From Proteobacteria bacterium UBA2383 (GTDB lineage Bacteria > Pseudomonadota > Gammaproteobacteria > Competibacterales > Competibacteraceae), in assembly GCA_002343485.1 (NCBI GenBank), contig DDST01000059.1, forward strand, positions 1,482 through 7,784: a stretch of 6,303 nt of DNA, read 5' to 3'. Positions 1 to 6,209 of the stretch are shown in pieces. Every line of letters begins with the position of its first letter. Position 1 is the stretch's first letter. The position numbers and the translations under genes were made by a program. The notes below the pieces were generated by a model, which saw nothing but the letters and a program-made list of their open reading frames with translations, ran no database searches and was not told the DNA's origin.

Positions 1-881
1 TCGATGAGCACATAGCACTTCAGAACGATGTGATAAAAGACCAGGTCGATGTAGAAGTGGTCGCCATCGAGCGTGATGCGCTCCTGCCGCGAGACAAAGG
101 CGAAACCCTTGCCGAGTTCCAGAAGGAAGGCTTGCAGGTTGCTGATCAGCGCCTGTTCCAGCTTCGATTCCACCAAACGCGGCGATTCCGGCAGATCGAG
201 AAACTCCAGAACCATCGGGTCTTTGAGCGCATCGATGGGCTGCGTCACCTCCTGCCCTCGCATGGCCAACCTCATCAACCCCTGCCTGTCTCGGCTCTTC
301 AGCAGCCGGTCGAACAGGAAGCTATTGATTTGCCGTTCCAGTTCCCGCGCTGACCAAGCGTTGCGGATCGCCTCGATTTCGTAGAAATCCCGCGCTTCGG
401 GCCGGCCTACTCGGAGCAGCGTGCGGTAATGAGTCCAGGAAAGATGCGCGTGCAATTCGCCCGGTTGCCAGGCTTCCTGGGACAGCGAAGACATCGTGGC
501 TGATTCTCCACGCGCCGCGTGGAGAATCGCCGCATGGGGAGATTCTCCACCCGCCGCGTGGAACATCCCGCCATCGGGCAACAGCCGGGGATAGGATTGG
601 TAGAACTGCTTCATGTAGAACAAATTCTGGACCGACCAGCCTTTCCCATAGACCGCCGTCAATCGCTCGGAAAGCTGCGCCACCAGTTGTTTTCCGTAAT
701 CGGCGCGCCGTTTTCCCCGCTGCTCTTCCTCGACGATTTCGCGCCCGATCAGCCAGTTGGCCATGACCTGAGCGGTATTGACGGTGCGAGCGACGCCGGC
801 GCGGGCTGATTCGAGGATGTTGCGAACACGGTCAAAAAGCCATGGCGCCCCGCTGCTGGTGTCGTTCGGCTGTTTTTCCAT
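1..881 (-). CDS. DUF1016/YhcG-family PD-(D/E)XK nuclease-like protein, 3' end cut off by the window
   Basis: The first 293 codons are visible, starting at ATG 881-879 and remaining open at the window edge. Residues about 14-185 match the DUF1016 N-terminal domain: RVRNILESARAGVARTVN, W43 in NWLIGREIV, YGKGWSVQNLFYMKQFY at 78-94, LSWTHYRTLLRV at 147-158 and ARDFYEIEA. Residues about 235-293 are the start of the PD-(D/E)XK fold: LEQALI, GKGFAFVSRQERI, then DGDHFYIDLVFYH with putative catalytic D279, then KCYVLI. The family's D-x-K motif should follow immediately outside the window, with perhaps 60-80 residues missing (E. coli YhcG is about 375 aa). The gene starts 2 bp after the methyltransferase stop, so it is almost certainly cotranscribed with it. 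Family members are often found beside restriction-modification genes, but their biochemical role is poorly defined; a nuclease or DNA-binding accessory role is inference. Residues 105-127 carry an unusual repeated palindromic insert. Confidence 0.88.
   Translation of the reverse strand, partial: MEKQPNDTSSGAPWLFDRVRNILESARAGVARTVNTAQVMANWLIGREIVEEEQRGKRRADYGKQLVAQLSERLTAVYGKGWSVQNLFYMKQFYQSYPRLLPDGGMFHAAGGESPHAAILHAARGESATMSSLSQEAWQPGELHAHLSWTHYRTLLRVGRPEARDFYEIEAIRNAWSARELERQINSFLFDRLLKSRDRQGLMRLAMRGQEVTQPIDALKDPMVLEFLDLPESPRLVESKLEQALISNLQAFLLELGKGFAFVSRQERITLDGDHFYIDLVFYHIVLKCYVLI
502..567. repeat. Two tandem copies of a 27-bp palindrome inside the YhcG-like gene
   Basis: Copy 1 (502-528) has perfect 13-base arms, GATTCTCCACGCG and CGCGTGGAGAATC, around one central C. 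Copy 2 (541-567) has the same layout with mismatched arm positions. The copies start 39 bp apart, exactly 13 codons, so the reading frame is kept. On the coding strand they give FHAAGGES (residues 107-114) and LHAARGES (120-127). They sit in a linker just before the conserved LSWTHYR block, where a length change would probably be tolerated. An HA-x-RGES-like motif may occur once in relatives; that is from memory and not tested. Confidence 0.8.
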
Positions 882-883
882 GC

Positions 884-2584
884 TTATTCTTCCGGCGAGT
901 CGCTGAACAGTGACTGCTGCCGTGCGTTCTCCCCGCGCCCGTTTGCGGGGGATGGGCCATCCTCTTTTGCCCCCTCTCTCTCTGGGAGAGGGTTGGGGTG
1001 AGGGGCTTTCGGCAGATTCTCCACCCGCAGGCTGTAGTCGTCGTGGCCCCATTCGCAGCGATTCAAGACCTGTTTGGGGATTTTTTTCACCGTCAGGTTA
1101 CTGTACTCGCCGCGTCCTCGAAAGGCGGTGCACAACACCAGCAACGTGCGATCCGACCCCACTTCGTCGGCAAGTTGCTGGAGTTGCTCGTGGGTGAGGG
1201 TAGCGGTGGTGACGTAGAGAAAGTCCCGCTCCGTCGAATAGCCGTGCTGCCAATACACCGAGTCCGACGGCGCGTAGGTGAAACCTTCCAGCTTGCACAG
1301 CGCCTCGGCCAGCATGGCGGCGTTGTAGTCCTTGTTGATGACCCAGTTACCCCACTTGTCCTGTTCCAGCAGCGAGGGCGCGAGGAAGTAGTAGCGGAAG
1401 CCGCCGCCACCCCGCCAGTTTACGGCTTTGGTGATGCCGCCGGGGTCTGCGCCGTCGATGACTTTTTTCAGGCGCGGGATGATGTGGGTGTGGCAGTGCT
1501 CGCCCAGTTCGACCATGATCCAGCGTCGGCCCATTTTGTGGGCGACGGCGCCGGTGGTGCCGGAGCCGGCGAAGGAGTCGAGGACCAGGTCGCCGGGGTT
1601 GGTGGCGATTGCAAGTATGCGTTGCAGCAATCGCTCTGGTTTGGGTGTATCGAAAACATCGCGTGCACCATACAAGCCAATCATTTCCTTCTTCGCCTCG
1701 TCGGTATGTCCAACCTCCTCATGGGACCACCAGTTGTGCGGTGTCATCCCGTCCCGCACCTCGGAGAGAAAAAGCTTTAACGCTGGTACCGTATTACGTC
1801 CATCACGACCCCACCAAATGCGTTTCTCTTCGACATGACGACTATGCGTAGCCGGGTCGTACTTCCAAGCTTTCTTGGTGTTTTTTACAACATCACCTGT
1901 ATTCGGATTAACGATGTCGTAGCAAAGGTTCCGACGCTTTTCCGGCGTTGCTTGGTTCAAGTAGTCAACAGCTTTCCATGGCCCACGCGGATCGTTATCA
2001 GGATTGCTATACCGCGCAGTGGACTCCTCGCTTCGAGGAAGCAGATTATTTTGAAAATGCTCGCTCTTGGAATAGACGAGCACAAAATCGCAAATTGTTG
2101 CGATACCTTGGAAGTTATTGCTGACGCTGTACTTGCGTTGCCATGTAACTGTCGTTTTGTAGTTTGCCCGCCCAAACACCTCATCGCACAGCACTTTGAG
2201 GTAATGCGCCTCGTTGTCGTCGATGGTGATCCACAATGAACCATCCTCGGACAACAGCCGTCGGATGATCTCCAGGCGGTCGCGCATCAGCGACAGCCAG
2301 ATCGAGTGTTCTAACCCGTCGTCGTAGTGGGCGAAGGCGCTGCCGGTGTTGTAGGGCGGATCGATGAACACGCACTTCACCTTGCCGGAAAATTCCGCCT
2401 CCAGCGCCTTCAGCGCCAGCAAGTTATCGCCGAAAATCAGCCGGTTGTCGAATTTGTCGGCGCTGGTGATACGGTGTTTCGCGTGATAGCTCTTCGCTGG
2501 GTCTTCCAGCAGGATGCGCGGCTCCAGCTTGGGCCGGTTCTCCTTGCCGATCCAGGTGAGTTCGAGTTTTTGTTTCTTTGTCAT
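884..2584 (-). CDS. Beta-class site-specific DNA (adenine-N6) methyltransferase, type III Mod-like
   Basis: A 566-aa protein predicted to transfer a methyl group from S-adenosylmethionine to an adenine in a specific DNA sequence. Catalytic motif IV is DPPYNTG at residues 75-81. The SAM-binding motif I, DSFAGSGTT, is at 336-344, preceded by the motif X-like TPKPERLLQRIL (313-324). Order IV before I defines the beta class (N6_N4_Mtase fold). The stretch between, about 142-320, should be the target-recognition region. ATG 2584 was chosen because MTKKQKLELTWIGKE is the typical family N-terminus; an in-frame start at 2659 adds 25 unconvincing residues. No clear Shine-Dalgarno is visible. Length fits type III Mod proteins. 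The C-terminal tail (about 527-551) is encoded by an interspersed palindromic repeat, and the end reads QQSLFSDSPEE. The next gene, a YhcG-like protein, starts 2 bp after the stop. No Res helicase is visible, so calling it a full type III system is inference; the modified base and target are unknown. Confidence 0.93.
   Translation of the reverse strand: MTKKQKLELTWIGKENRPKLEPRILLEDPAKSYHAKHRITSADKFDNRLIFGDNLLALKALEAEFSGKVKCVFIDPPYNTGSAFAHYDDGLEHSIWLSLMRDRLEIIRRLLSEDGSLWITIDDNEAHYLKVLCDEVFGRANYKTTVTWQRKYSVSNNFQGIATICDFVLVYSKSEHFQNNLLPRSEESTARYSNPDNDPRGPWKAVDYLNQATPEKRRNLCYDIVNPNTGDVVKNTKKAWKYDPATHSRHVEEKRIWWGRDGRNTVPALKLFLSEVRDGMTPHNWWSHEEVGHTDEAKKEMIGLYGARDVFDTPKPERLLQRILAIATNPGDLVLDSFAGSGTTGAVAHKMGRRWIMVELGEHCHTHIIPRLKKVIDGADPGGITKAVNWRGGGGFRYYFLAPSLLEQDKWGNWVINKDYNAAMLAEALCKLEGFTYAPSDSVYWQHGYSTERDFLYVTTATLTHEQLQQLADEVGSDRTLLVLCTAFRGRGEYSNLTVKKIPKQVLNRCEWGHDDYSLRVENLPKAPHPNPLPEREGAKEDGPSPANGRGENARQQSLFSDSPEE
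887..893 (-). promoter_or_regulatory. Ribosome binding site of the YhcG-like gene, inside the methyltransferase 3' end
   Basis: On the minus strand GGAAGAA lies 7 nt (counted from GGAAG) before ATG 881. It is formed by the final Glu-Glu codons of the methyltransferase. This placement supports the ATG 881 start and suggests translational coupling of the two genes. It is the only clear Shine-Dalgarno sequence in the minus-strand genes of the window. Confidence 0.6.
931..1005 (-). repeat. Interspersed GC-rich palindromic (REP-like) element inside the methyltransferase gene
   Basis: On the minus strand the element begins CCCCTCACCCCAACCCTCTC and continues to a second hairpin. Hairpin A has arms CCCTCTC (972-978) and GAGAGGG (986-992). 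Hairpin B has arms CCCCGC (931-936) and GCGGGG (945-950). It is translated as part of the C-terminal tail, including PHPNPLPEREGA and PSPANGRGE, a peptide signature I recognise from such repeats in proteobacterial genomes. A related, more diverged copy lies at 6210-6245 after trpB. The insertion keeps the frame and leaves the native-looking end of the protein intact. Confidence 0.75.
1621..2160 (-). other. Low-GC segment matching the methyltransferase target-recognition region
   Basis: Hand counts give about 49% GC for 1621-2160, against about 65% for 1381-1620 and about 59% for 2221-2400. Some 60-base blocks (1861-1920 and 2041-2100) drop to about 38%. The segment encodes residues about 142-321, which lie between motif IV and motif I where beta-class enzymes carry their target-recognition domain. 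Both conserved flanks have ordinary local composition. This pattern suggests that the specificity region came from a different source by recombination. The exact borders are approximate. Confidence 0.55.
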
Positions 2585-2676
2585 ACGAAAGATATAAATG
2601 TCGTGCAATGGCCATGATTGCCTCGGCCAGCGCTGTGTTGCGTGAGTTGCCAGGTACATCCAGAAGGAAGCTTGGT
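2585..2676 (-). promoter_or_regulatory. Presumed promoter region of the methyltransferase-YhcG cassette
   Basis: These 92 bp separate the methyltransferase ATG from the upstream terminator, so the cassette promoter should lie here. Reading on the minus strand, an AT-rich TTTATATC lies about 6-13 nt before the ATG and is the only -10-like sequence. No well-spaced -35 is visible, and if this is the -10 the transcript would be nearly leaderless. An imperfect inverted repeat, GCAAT/ATTGC around ATGGCCAT, lies at 2605-2621 and could be an operator. Assignment is by position and is weak. Confidence 0.3.
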
Positions 2677-2708
2677 AAAAAGCCCTGCTGCTTACAGCGG
2701 GGCTTTTT
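2677..2708 (-). terminator. Rho-independent terminator after der, potentially bidirectional
   Basis: A 14-bp stem, AAAAAGCCCTGCTG (2677-2690) with CAGCGGGGCTTTTT (2695-2708), has one G-U-type mismatch and a CTTA loop. On the minus strand it begins about 35 bp after the der stop and ends in five U, fitting a der terminator. On the plus strand it is followed by a further run of nine T (2710-2718), giving a stronger U-tract in the direction that has no annotated upstream gene. It insulates the methyltransferase cassette from der readthrough. Confidence 0.88.
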
Positions 2709-2742
2709 GTTTTTTTTTATTGGCTTGTCCGCCCTCGATGAA

Positions 2743-4137
2743 TTATTTGCCCGTTTTCCGGCGTCCGCCGTTCCGGGGGCGTTTGCCCGGCGTTGACGCT
2801 GGCTGATAGGGATTCGTGCCGCTGCGGAACTCGATGCGCACGGGCGTTCCCCAGAGATTCAGCCGTTTGCGGTAAACATTAGCCAGATAGCGCCGGTAGG
2901 TTTCCGGCACATGATCGATCCGGTTACCGTGAATGATGATCATTGGCGGATTCTGCCCGCCTTGATGCGCATAGCGCAGCTTAATGCTATGGCCATGCAC
3001 CAATGGCGGCTGATGGGCCGCCAGCGCTTCCTCTAGAATCCGGGTTAGTTCCGGCGTCGCCAGTTTGCGAGTGGCCGCTGAGTAAGCCTCACGAACCGAA
3101 CCCAGCAACTCACCGACTCCGGTGCCATGCAGGGCAGAAATGAAATGAATTTTAGCGAAATCGAGAAAACCTAACCGGTACTGGAGATCGCGTTTCACTT
3201 GGGCGCGCGTGTCCGGATCGAGATGGTCCCATTTATTGATGGCCAGCGCCAATGCCCGGCCACTGTCCAGAATCAACCCCAGCAGGCTTGCATCCTGATC
3301 GCTGATCCCTTGGCGGGCATCCAGCACCAGAATGGCTACATGGGATTGTCCGATTGCATTCAATGTTTTTATAACACTAAATTTTTCAATCGCTTCACTA
3401 ACGCGTGAGCGGCGGCGCACACCAGCGGTATCGATCAGCAGGTAGCGTTGGCTGTCGCGCTCGAATGGAATCGTTACGCTATCGCGGGTCGTGCCAGGCA
3501 GGTCACAGGCCAGCATTCGTTCTTCGCCCAGCAGGCGATTGACCAAGGTCGATTTGCCGGCATTGGGGCGGCCCACCACCGCCAGCTTGATGACACCTTC
3601 CGGTGTAGCCTCCGGCGCCGTTGGTTCAGAATTCTCACCGGTGGCTGCCGGTAAATGAGCCAGCACCTTTTTCATCAGCGTCTCAATGCCCTGATTGTGA
3701 GCAGCGGCGATGACATGCAGATGATCCAGGCCAAGGGTATGGAATTCGGCGCTCAGCAAGTGAGGATCGCGATGTTCACCCTTATTGATGACTAAGTGCA
3801 AAACCTTGCCGGTGCGGCGCAACTGACTGGCGATTTCTTCATCCGCCACGGTCAGGCCAGCGCGGCCATCCACCAGCAGCAGCACGGTATCGGCCTCTTC
3901 GATGGCTTTCCAGGCTTGGCGCGCCACCAATCCATCAAGCCCTTCGTCTTCACCGGTCAGTCCGCCGGTGTCCACGACCAGGCAGGGACGAGAACTCTGC
4001 TGGCTGATGCCATACTGCCGGTCGCGGGTCAACCCAGGCACATCGGCTACCAGTGCATTGCGGGTGCGGGTCAGAGAATTGAATAAGGTGGATTTGCCGA
4101 CGTTAGGCCGGCCAACGATGGCGATGACGGGGAGCAT
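2743..4137 (-). CDS. der: GTPase Der (EngA), ribosome biogenesis factor
   Basis: A 464-aa cytoplasmic protein with two tandem GTPase domains and a C-terminal KH-like domain, needed in bacteria for maturation of the 50S ribosomal subunit. Domain 1 shows GRPNVGKS (9-16), LTRDR (36-40), DTGG (56-59) and NKGE (118-121). Domain 2 shows GRPNAGKS (189-196), GTTRDS (215-220), DTAG (236-239), NKWD (301-304) and SALHG (334-338). The KH-like domain spans about 355-437, and the tail is basic (GKRPRNGGRRKTGK). Length is normal. ATG 4137 is preferred because MLPVIAIVGRPNVGKS is the family N-terminus; an in-frame GTG at 4152 would add five residues, and neither has a clear Shine-Dalgarno. The first G4 motif ends in Glu rather than the textbook Asp. 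The gene is divergent from trpF and stands alone, without the bamB neighbour common in gammaproteobacteria. Confidence 0.98.
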   Translation of the reverse strand: MLPVIAIVGRPNVGKSTLFNSLTRTRNALVADVPGLTRDRQYGISQQSSRPCLVVDTGGLTGEDEGLDGLVARQAWKAIEEADTVLLLVDGRAGLTVADEEIASQLRRTGKVLHLVINKGEHRDPHLLSAEFHTLGLDHLHVIAAAHNQGIETLMKKVLAHLPAATGENSEPTAPEATPEGVIKLAVVGRPNAGKSTLVNRLLGEERMLACDLPGTTRDSVTIPFERDSQRYLLIDTAGVRRRSRVSEAIEKFSVIKTLNAIGQSHVAILVLDARQGISDQDASLLGLILDSGRALALAINKWDHLDPDTRAQVKRDLQYRLGFLDFAKIHFISALHGTGVGELLGSVREAYSAATRKLATPELTRILEEALAAHQPPLVHGHSIKLRYAHQGGQNPPMIIIHGNRIDHVPETYRRYLANVYRKRLNLWGTPVRIEFRSGTNPYQPASTPGKRPRNGGRRKTGK

Positions 4138-4362
4138 GACAGTGTTGGGCACCGGAAGTCAGAGGTGAGAGGGGTCAAGAATCCGCTTTCAGAGCTAAAG
4201 ATCCGCGAAACAATAAAAGGATTATGCCTCAAAGCGCCGTTTAAAATTTGCTGACGTTTATCCACCATCTGCAAACCCGCTGGATTTCTGATAATCTTCA
4301 CCGCTTAATTTTTTCACAGGCCGTTGCCGTTCTCTTGATCTCAATCTAACCCTGACTCCTAT
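4138..4362. promoter_or_regulatory. Divergent intergenic region between der and trpF
   Basis: This 225-bp gap must hold the start signals for der (leftward) and the trp genes (rightward). For der, CATAAT on the minus strand (4226-4221) is a good -10 match but lacks a convincing -35. For trpF, TAATCT near 4288-4293 and TTGCCG near 4323-4328 are weak candidates. I see no Trp-rich leader peptide, no attenuator-type terminator, and no recognisable TrpR operator, so tryptophan control cannot be inferred from this sequence. The stretch is otherwise AT-richer than the genes and contains no convincing ORF. Confidence 0.4.
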
Positions 4363-5004
4363 ATGACCTCGATCCCTCGCACGCGCAGCAAAATCTGTGG
4401 TATTACCCGCCCCGAAGATGGCGTAATAGCGGCTGAACTGGGTGCGGATGCGATTGGATTGGTGTTTTATCCGCCCAGTCCCCGATACGTGGATATCGGG
4501 ACGGCGCAACGAATCGTTGCCGCCTTGCCGCCGTTAGTCAGCGTCGTTGGTCTTTTCATGAACGCTGAACCTGCGGCGGTGCAAGCCGTCATAACCGAGG
4601 TTCCATTGCATCTGTTGCAATTCCACGGTGATGAGGAACCGGATGATTGCGCGGTGTTTGGCCTGCCTTACCTTAAAGCAGTGCCGATGGGTTCTGGTGC
4701 TGAAGTGAAAGACTATGAACAACGATTTGCGAGCGCATCGGGGTTGTTACTGGACAGCCACGGCGGAAAAAAGATGGGTGGCACGGGCCAATGTTTCGAC
4801 TGGACGCGGATTCCTGCCCAGCGGAAAAAACCATTGATCTTGGCCGGTGGTCTCCATCCCGGTAATGTCGCGGAGGCCATCCACCAAGTCCGGCCTTACG
4901 CGGTCGATGTCAGCAGTGGCGTGGAATCGGCCAAGGGCGTCAAAGACGCCAAACTGATGCGCGCGTTTCTACAAGGTGTGTACGATAGTGAAAGCCATGC
5001 ATAG
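4363..5004 (+). CDS. trpF: Phosphoribosylanthranilate isomerase
   Basis: A 213-aa single-domain (beta/alpha)8 enzyme of tryptophan biosynthesis. It converts N-(5'-phosphoribosyl)anthranilate to CdRP by an Amadori rearrangement in the cytoplasm. The N-terminal KICGIT (10-15) carries the catalytic base C12. LQFHGDE (85-91) is conserved. D131 in LLLDSHG is the expected general acid. LAGGLHPGNV (160-169) and VDVSSGVE (181-188) form the phosphate-binding end of the barrel. Length is typical of the stand-alone enzyme, so it is not fused to TrpC. ATG 4363 lies close before KICGIT as expected, but no clear Shine-Dalgarno precedes it. Its last codons overlap the start of trpB, so the two are probably cotranscribed and translationally coupled. 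Confidence 0.97.
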   Translation: MTSIPRTRSKICGITRPEDGVIAAELGADAIGLVFYPPSPRYVDIGTAQRIVAALPPLVSVVGLFMNAEPAAVQAVITEVPLHLLQFHGDEEPDDCAVFGLPYLKAVPMGSGAEVKDYEQRFASASGLLLDSHGGKKMGGTGQCFDWTRIPAQRKKPLILAGGLHPGNVAEAIHQVRPYAVDVSSGVESAKGVKDAKLMRAFLQGVYDSESHA

Positions 5005-6208
5005 CCCGGTGAATTTCAGCCAATTTCCTGATCAAGCCGGCCATTTTGGCCGTTATGGCGGCCGGTTCGTCGCCGAAACACTGATGGAAGCGTTGCATGA
5101 ACTGAATGAAGCTTGGCAGGATTGCCGCAATGACCCCGATTTTCTGGCCGAACTCGATACCGATCTCGCCCGCTACGTTGGCCGCCCCACCCCCATCTAT
5201 TACGCTGAACGCTGGAGCCGGCAGCTTGGCGGCGCGCAAATCTACTTGAAGCGCGAAGATCTCAATCATACCGGCGCGCATAAGATCAACAACACCGTTG
5301 GCCAGGGATTGCTGGCCAAACGCATGGGCAAGACCCGGTTGATCGCGGAAACTGGCGCGGGCCAGCACGGCGTGGCTTCTGCCACGATTGCCGCCCGCTT
5401 GGGGATGGAATGCGTGGTCTATATGGGGGCTGAGGACATCCAGCGCCAGGCAATCAATGTTTACCGTATGCGTCTGCTGGGCGCCACGGTTCAACCCGTT
5501 ACCTCCGGGTCACGCACCCTCAAAGATGCCCTTAATGAGGCGCTGCGTGATTGGGTTGCCAACGTGGATAACACCTTTTACATGATTGGCACGGTGGCTG
5601 GTCCGCACCCTTACCCGCTGATGGTCCGCGAGTTCCAGGCGGTGATCGGCCGTGAGGCGCGCGAGCAGATGCTGGCCGATCACGGTTGCCTGCCCGATGC
5701 GCTGGTTGCCTGTGTTGGCGGCGGCTCCAACGCGATCGGCTTGTTCCATCCGTTTCTGAATGATAGCGAAGTTGCGATCTATGGCGTTGAAGCCGCGGGT
5801 TCCGGTATTGACACGGGCCGTCACGCGGCCACGCTGTGCGCGGGCCGGTCCGGCGTTTTGCATGGCAACCGTACCTATTTGCTGAGCGATGAGAATGGCC
5901 AGATTACTGAAACCCACTCGGTCTCTGCCGGTCTCGACTATCCTGGAGTAGGTCCGGAACATGCTTGGCTGAAAGACATTGGCCGGGCACAGTATGTCGC
6001 AGTCACTGATGCCGAAGCCCTGCGCGCATTTCATGATCTGACGCGCATCGAGGGCATTATCCCCGCGCTGGAAAGCAGCCATGCCTTGGCGTATGTGACC
6101 CAACTGGCGCCGGCCCTGCGCCCCGATCAACGCATCGTGGTTAACCTATCTGGCCGTGGTGATAAAGATATCTATACGGTTGCCGACCTGGACGGTATCC
6201 AGCTTTAG
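4997..6208 (+). CDS. trpB: Tryptophan synthase beta chain
   Basis: A 403-aa PLP enzyme that condenses indole with L-serine to give L-tryptophan, working as an alpha2-beta2 complex with TrpA. The N-terminus has GHFGRYGGRFVAETLM. The PLP Schiff-base lysine is K96 in HTGAHKINN, and the catalytic Glu is E118 in AETGAGQHG. The phosphate-binding loop is GGGSNAIG (241-248). EGIIPALES (352-360) and the cofactor-side LSGRGDKD (384-391) are also intact. This is the classical TrpB1 type. ATG 4997 overlaps trpF by 8 bp and gives the usual length. In-frame GTG codons at 4976 and 4988 are alternatives; AAGG at 4973-4976 would suit 4988 better, so the exact start is uncertain by 3-7 residues. trpA follows after 67 bp. 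Confidence 0.98.
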   Translation: MHSPVNFSQFPDQAGHFGRYGGRFVAETLMEALHELNEAWQDCRNDPDFLAELDTDLARYVGRPTPIYYAERWSRQLGGAQIYLKREDLNHTGAHKINNTVGQGLLAKRMGKTRLIAETGAGQHGVASATIAARLGMECVVYMGAEDIQRQAINVYRMRLLGATVQPVTSGSRTLKDALNEALRDWVANVDNTFYMIGTVAGPHPYPLMVREFQAVIGREAREQMLADHGCLPDALVACVGGGSNAIGLFHPFLNDSEVAIYGVEAAGSGIDTGRHAATLCAGRSGVLHGNRTYLLSDENGQITETHSVSAGLDYPGVGPEHAWLKDIGRAQYVAVTDAEALRAFHDLTRIEGIIPALESSHALAYVTQLAPALRPDQRIVVNLSGRGDKDIYTVADLDGIQL

Positions 6209-6209
6209 G

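Noticed and set aside
1081..1087. A run of seven A on the methyltransferase coding strand (T7 on plus) as a phase-variation tract
   Set aside because: It encodes normal-looking residues (VKKIPK), is short, and no tetranucleotide or longer simple repeat typical of phase-variable mod genes is present.
998..1780. A 260-codon open frame on the plus strand
   Set aside because: It lies entirely antisense to the conserved part of the methyltransferase, matches no family I recognise, and is explained by high-GC codon bias on the opposite strand.
2585..2659. A 25-residue N-terminal extension of the methyltransferase starting at 2659
   Set aside because: The added residues look like translated intergenic DNA, and the typical family start MTKKQKLELTWIGKE is at 2584.
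4160..4177. GAGGTGAGAGGGGTC near the der start as a third copy of the palindromic repeat
   Set aside because: It shares 11 bases (TGAGAGGGGTC) with the 6210-6245 copy but lacks the second arm and the conserved beginning; too short and low-complexity to claim.
4224..4244. A tiny ORF (MPQSAV) upstream of trpF as a trp leader peptide
   Set aside because: It has no Trp codons, the AAAAGGA before it is too close to the ATG, and no attenuator hairpin with a T-run follows.
5510..6130. A 206-codon open frame antisense to trpB (also 4940-5494, 184 codons)
   Set aside because: Both overlap highly conserved TrpB sequence and have no recognisable domain; they are shadow frames.
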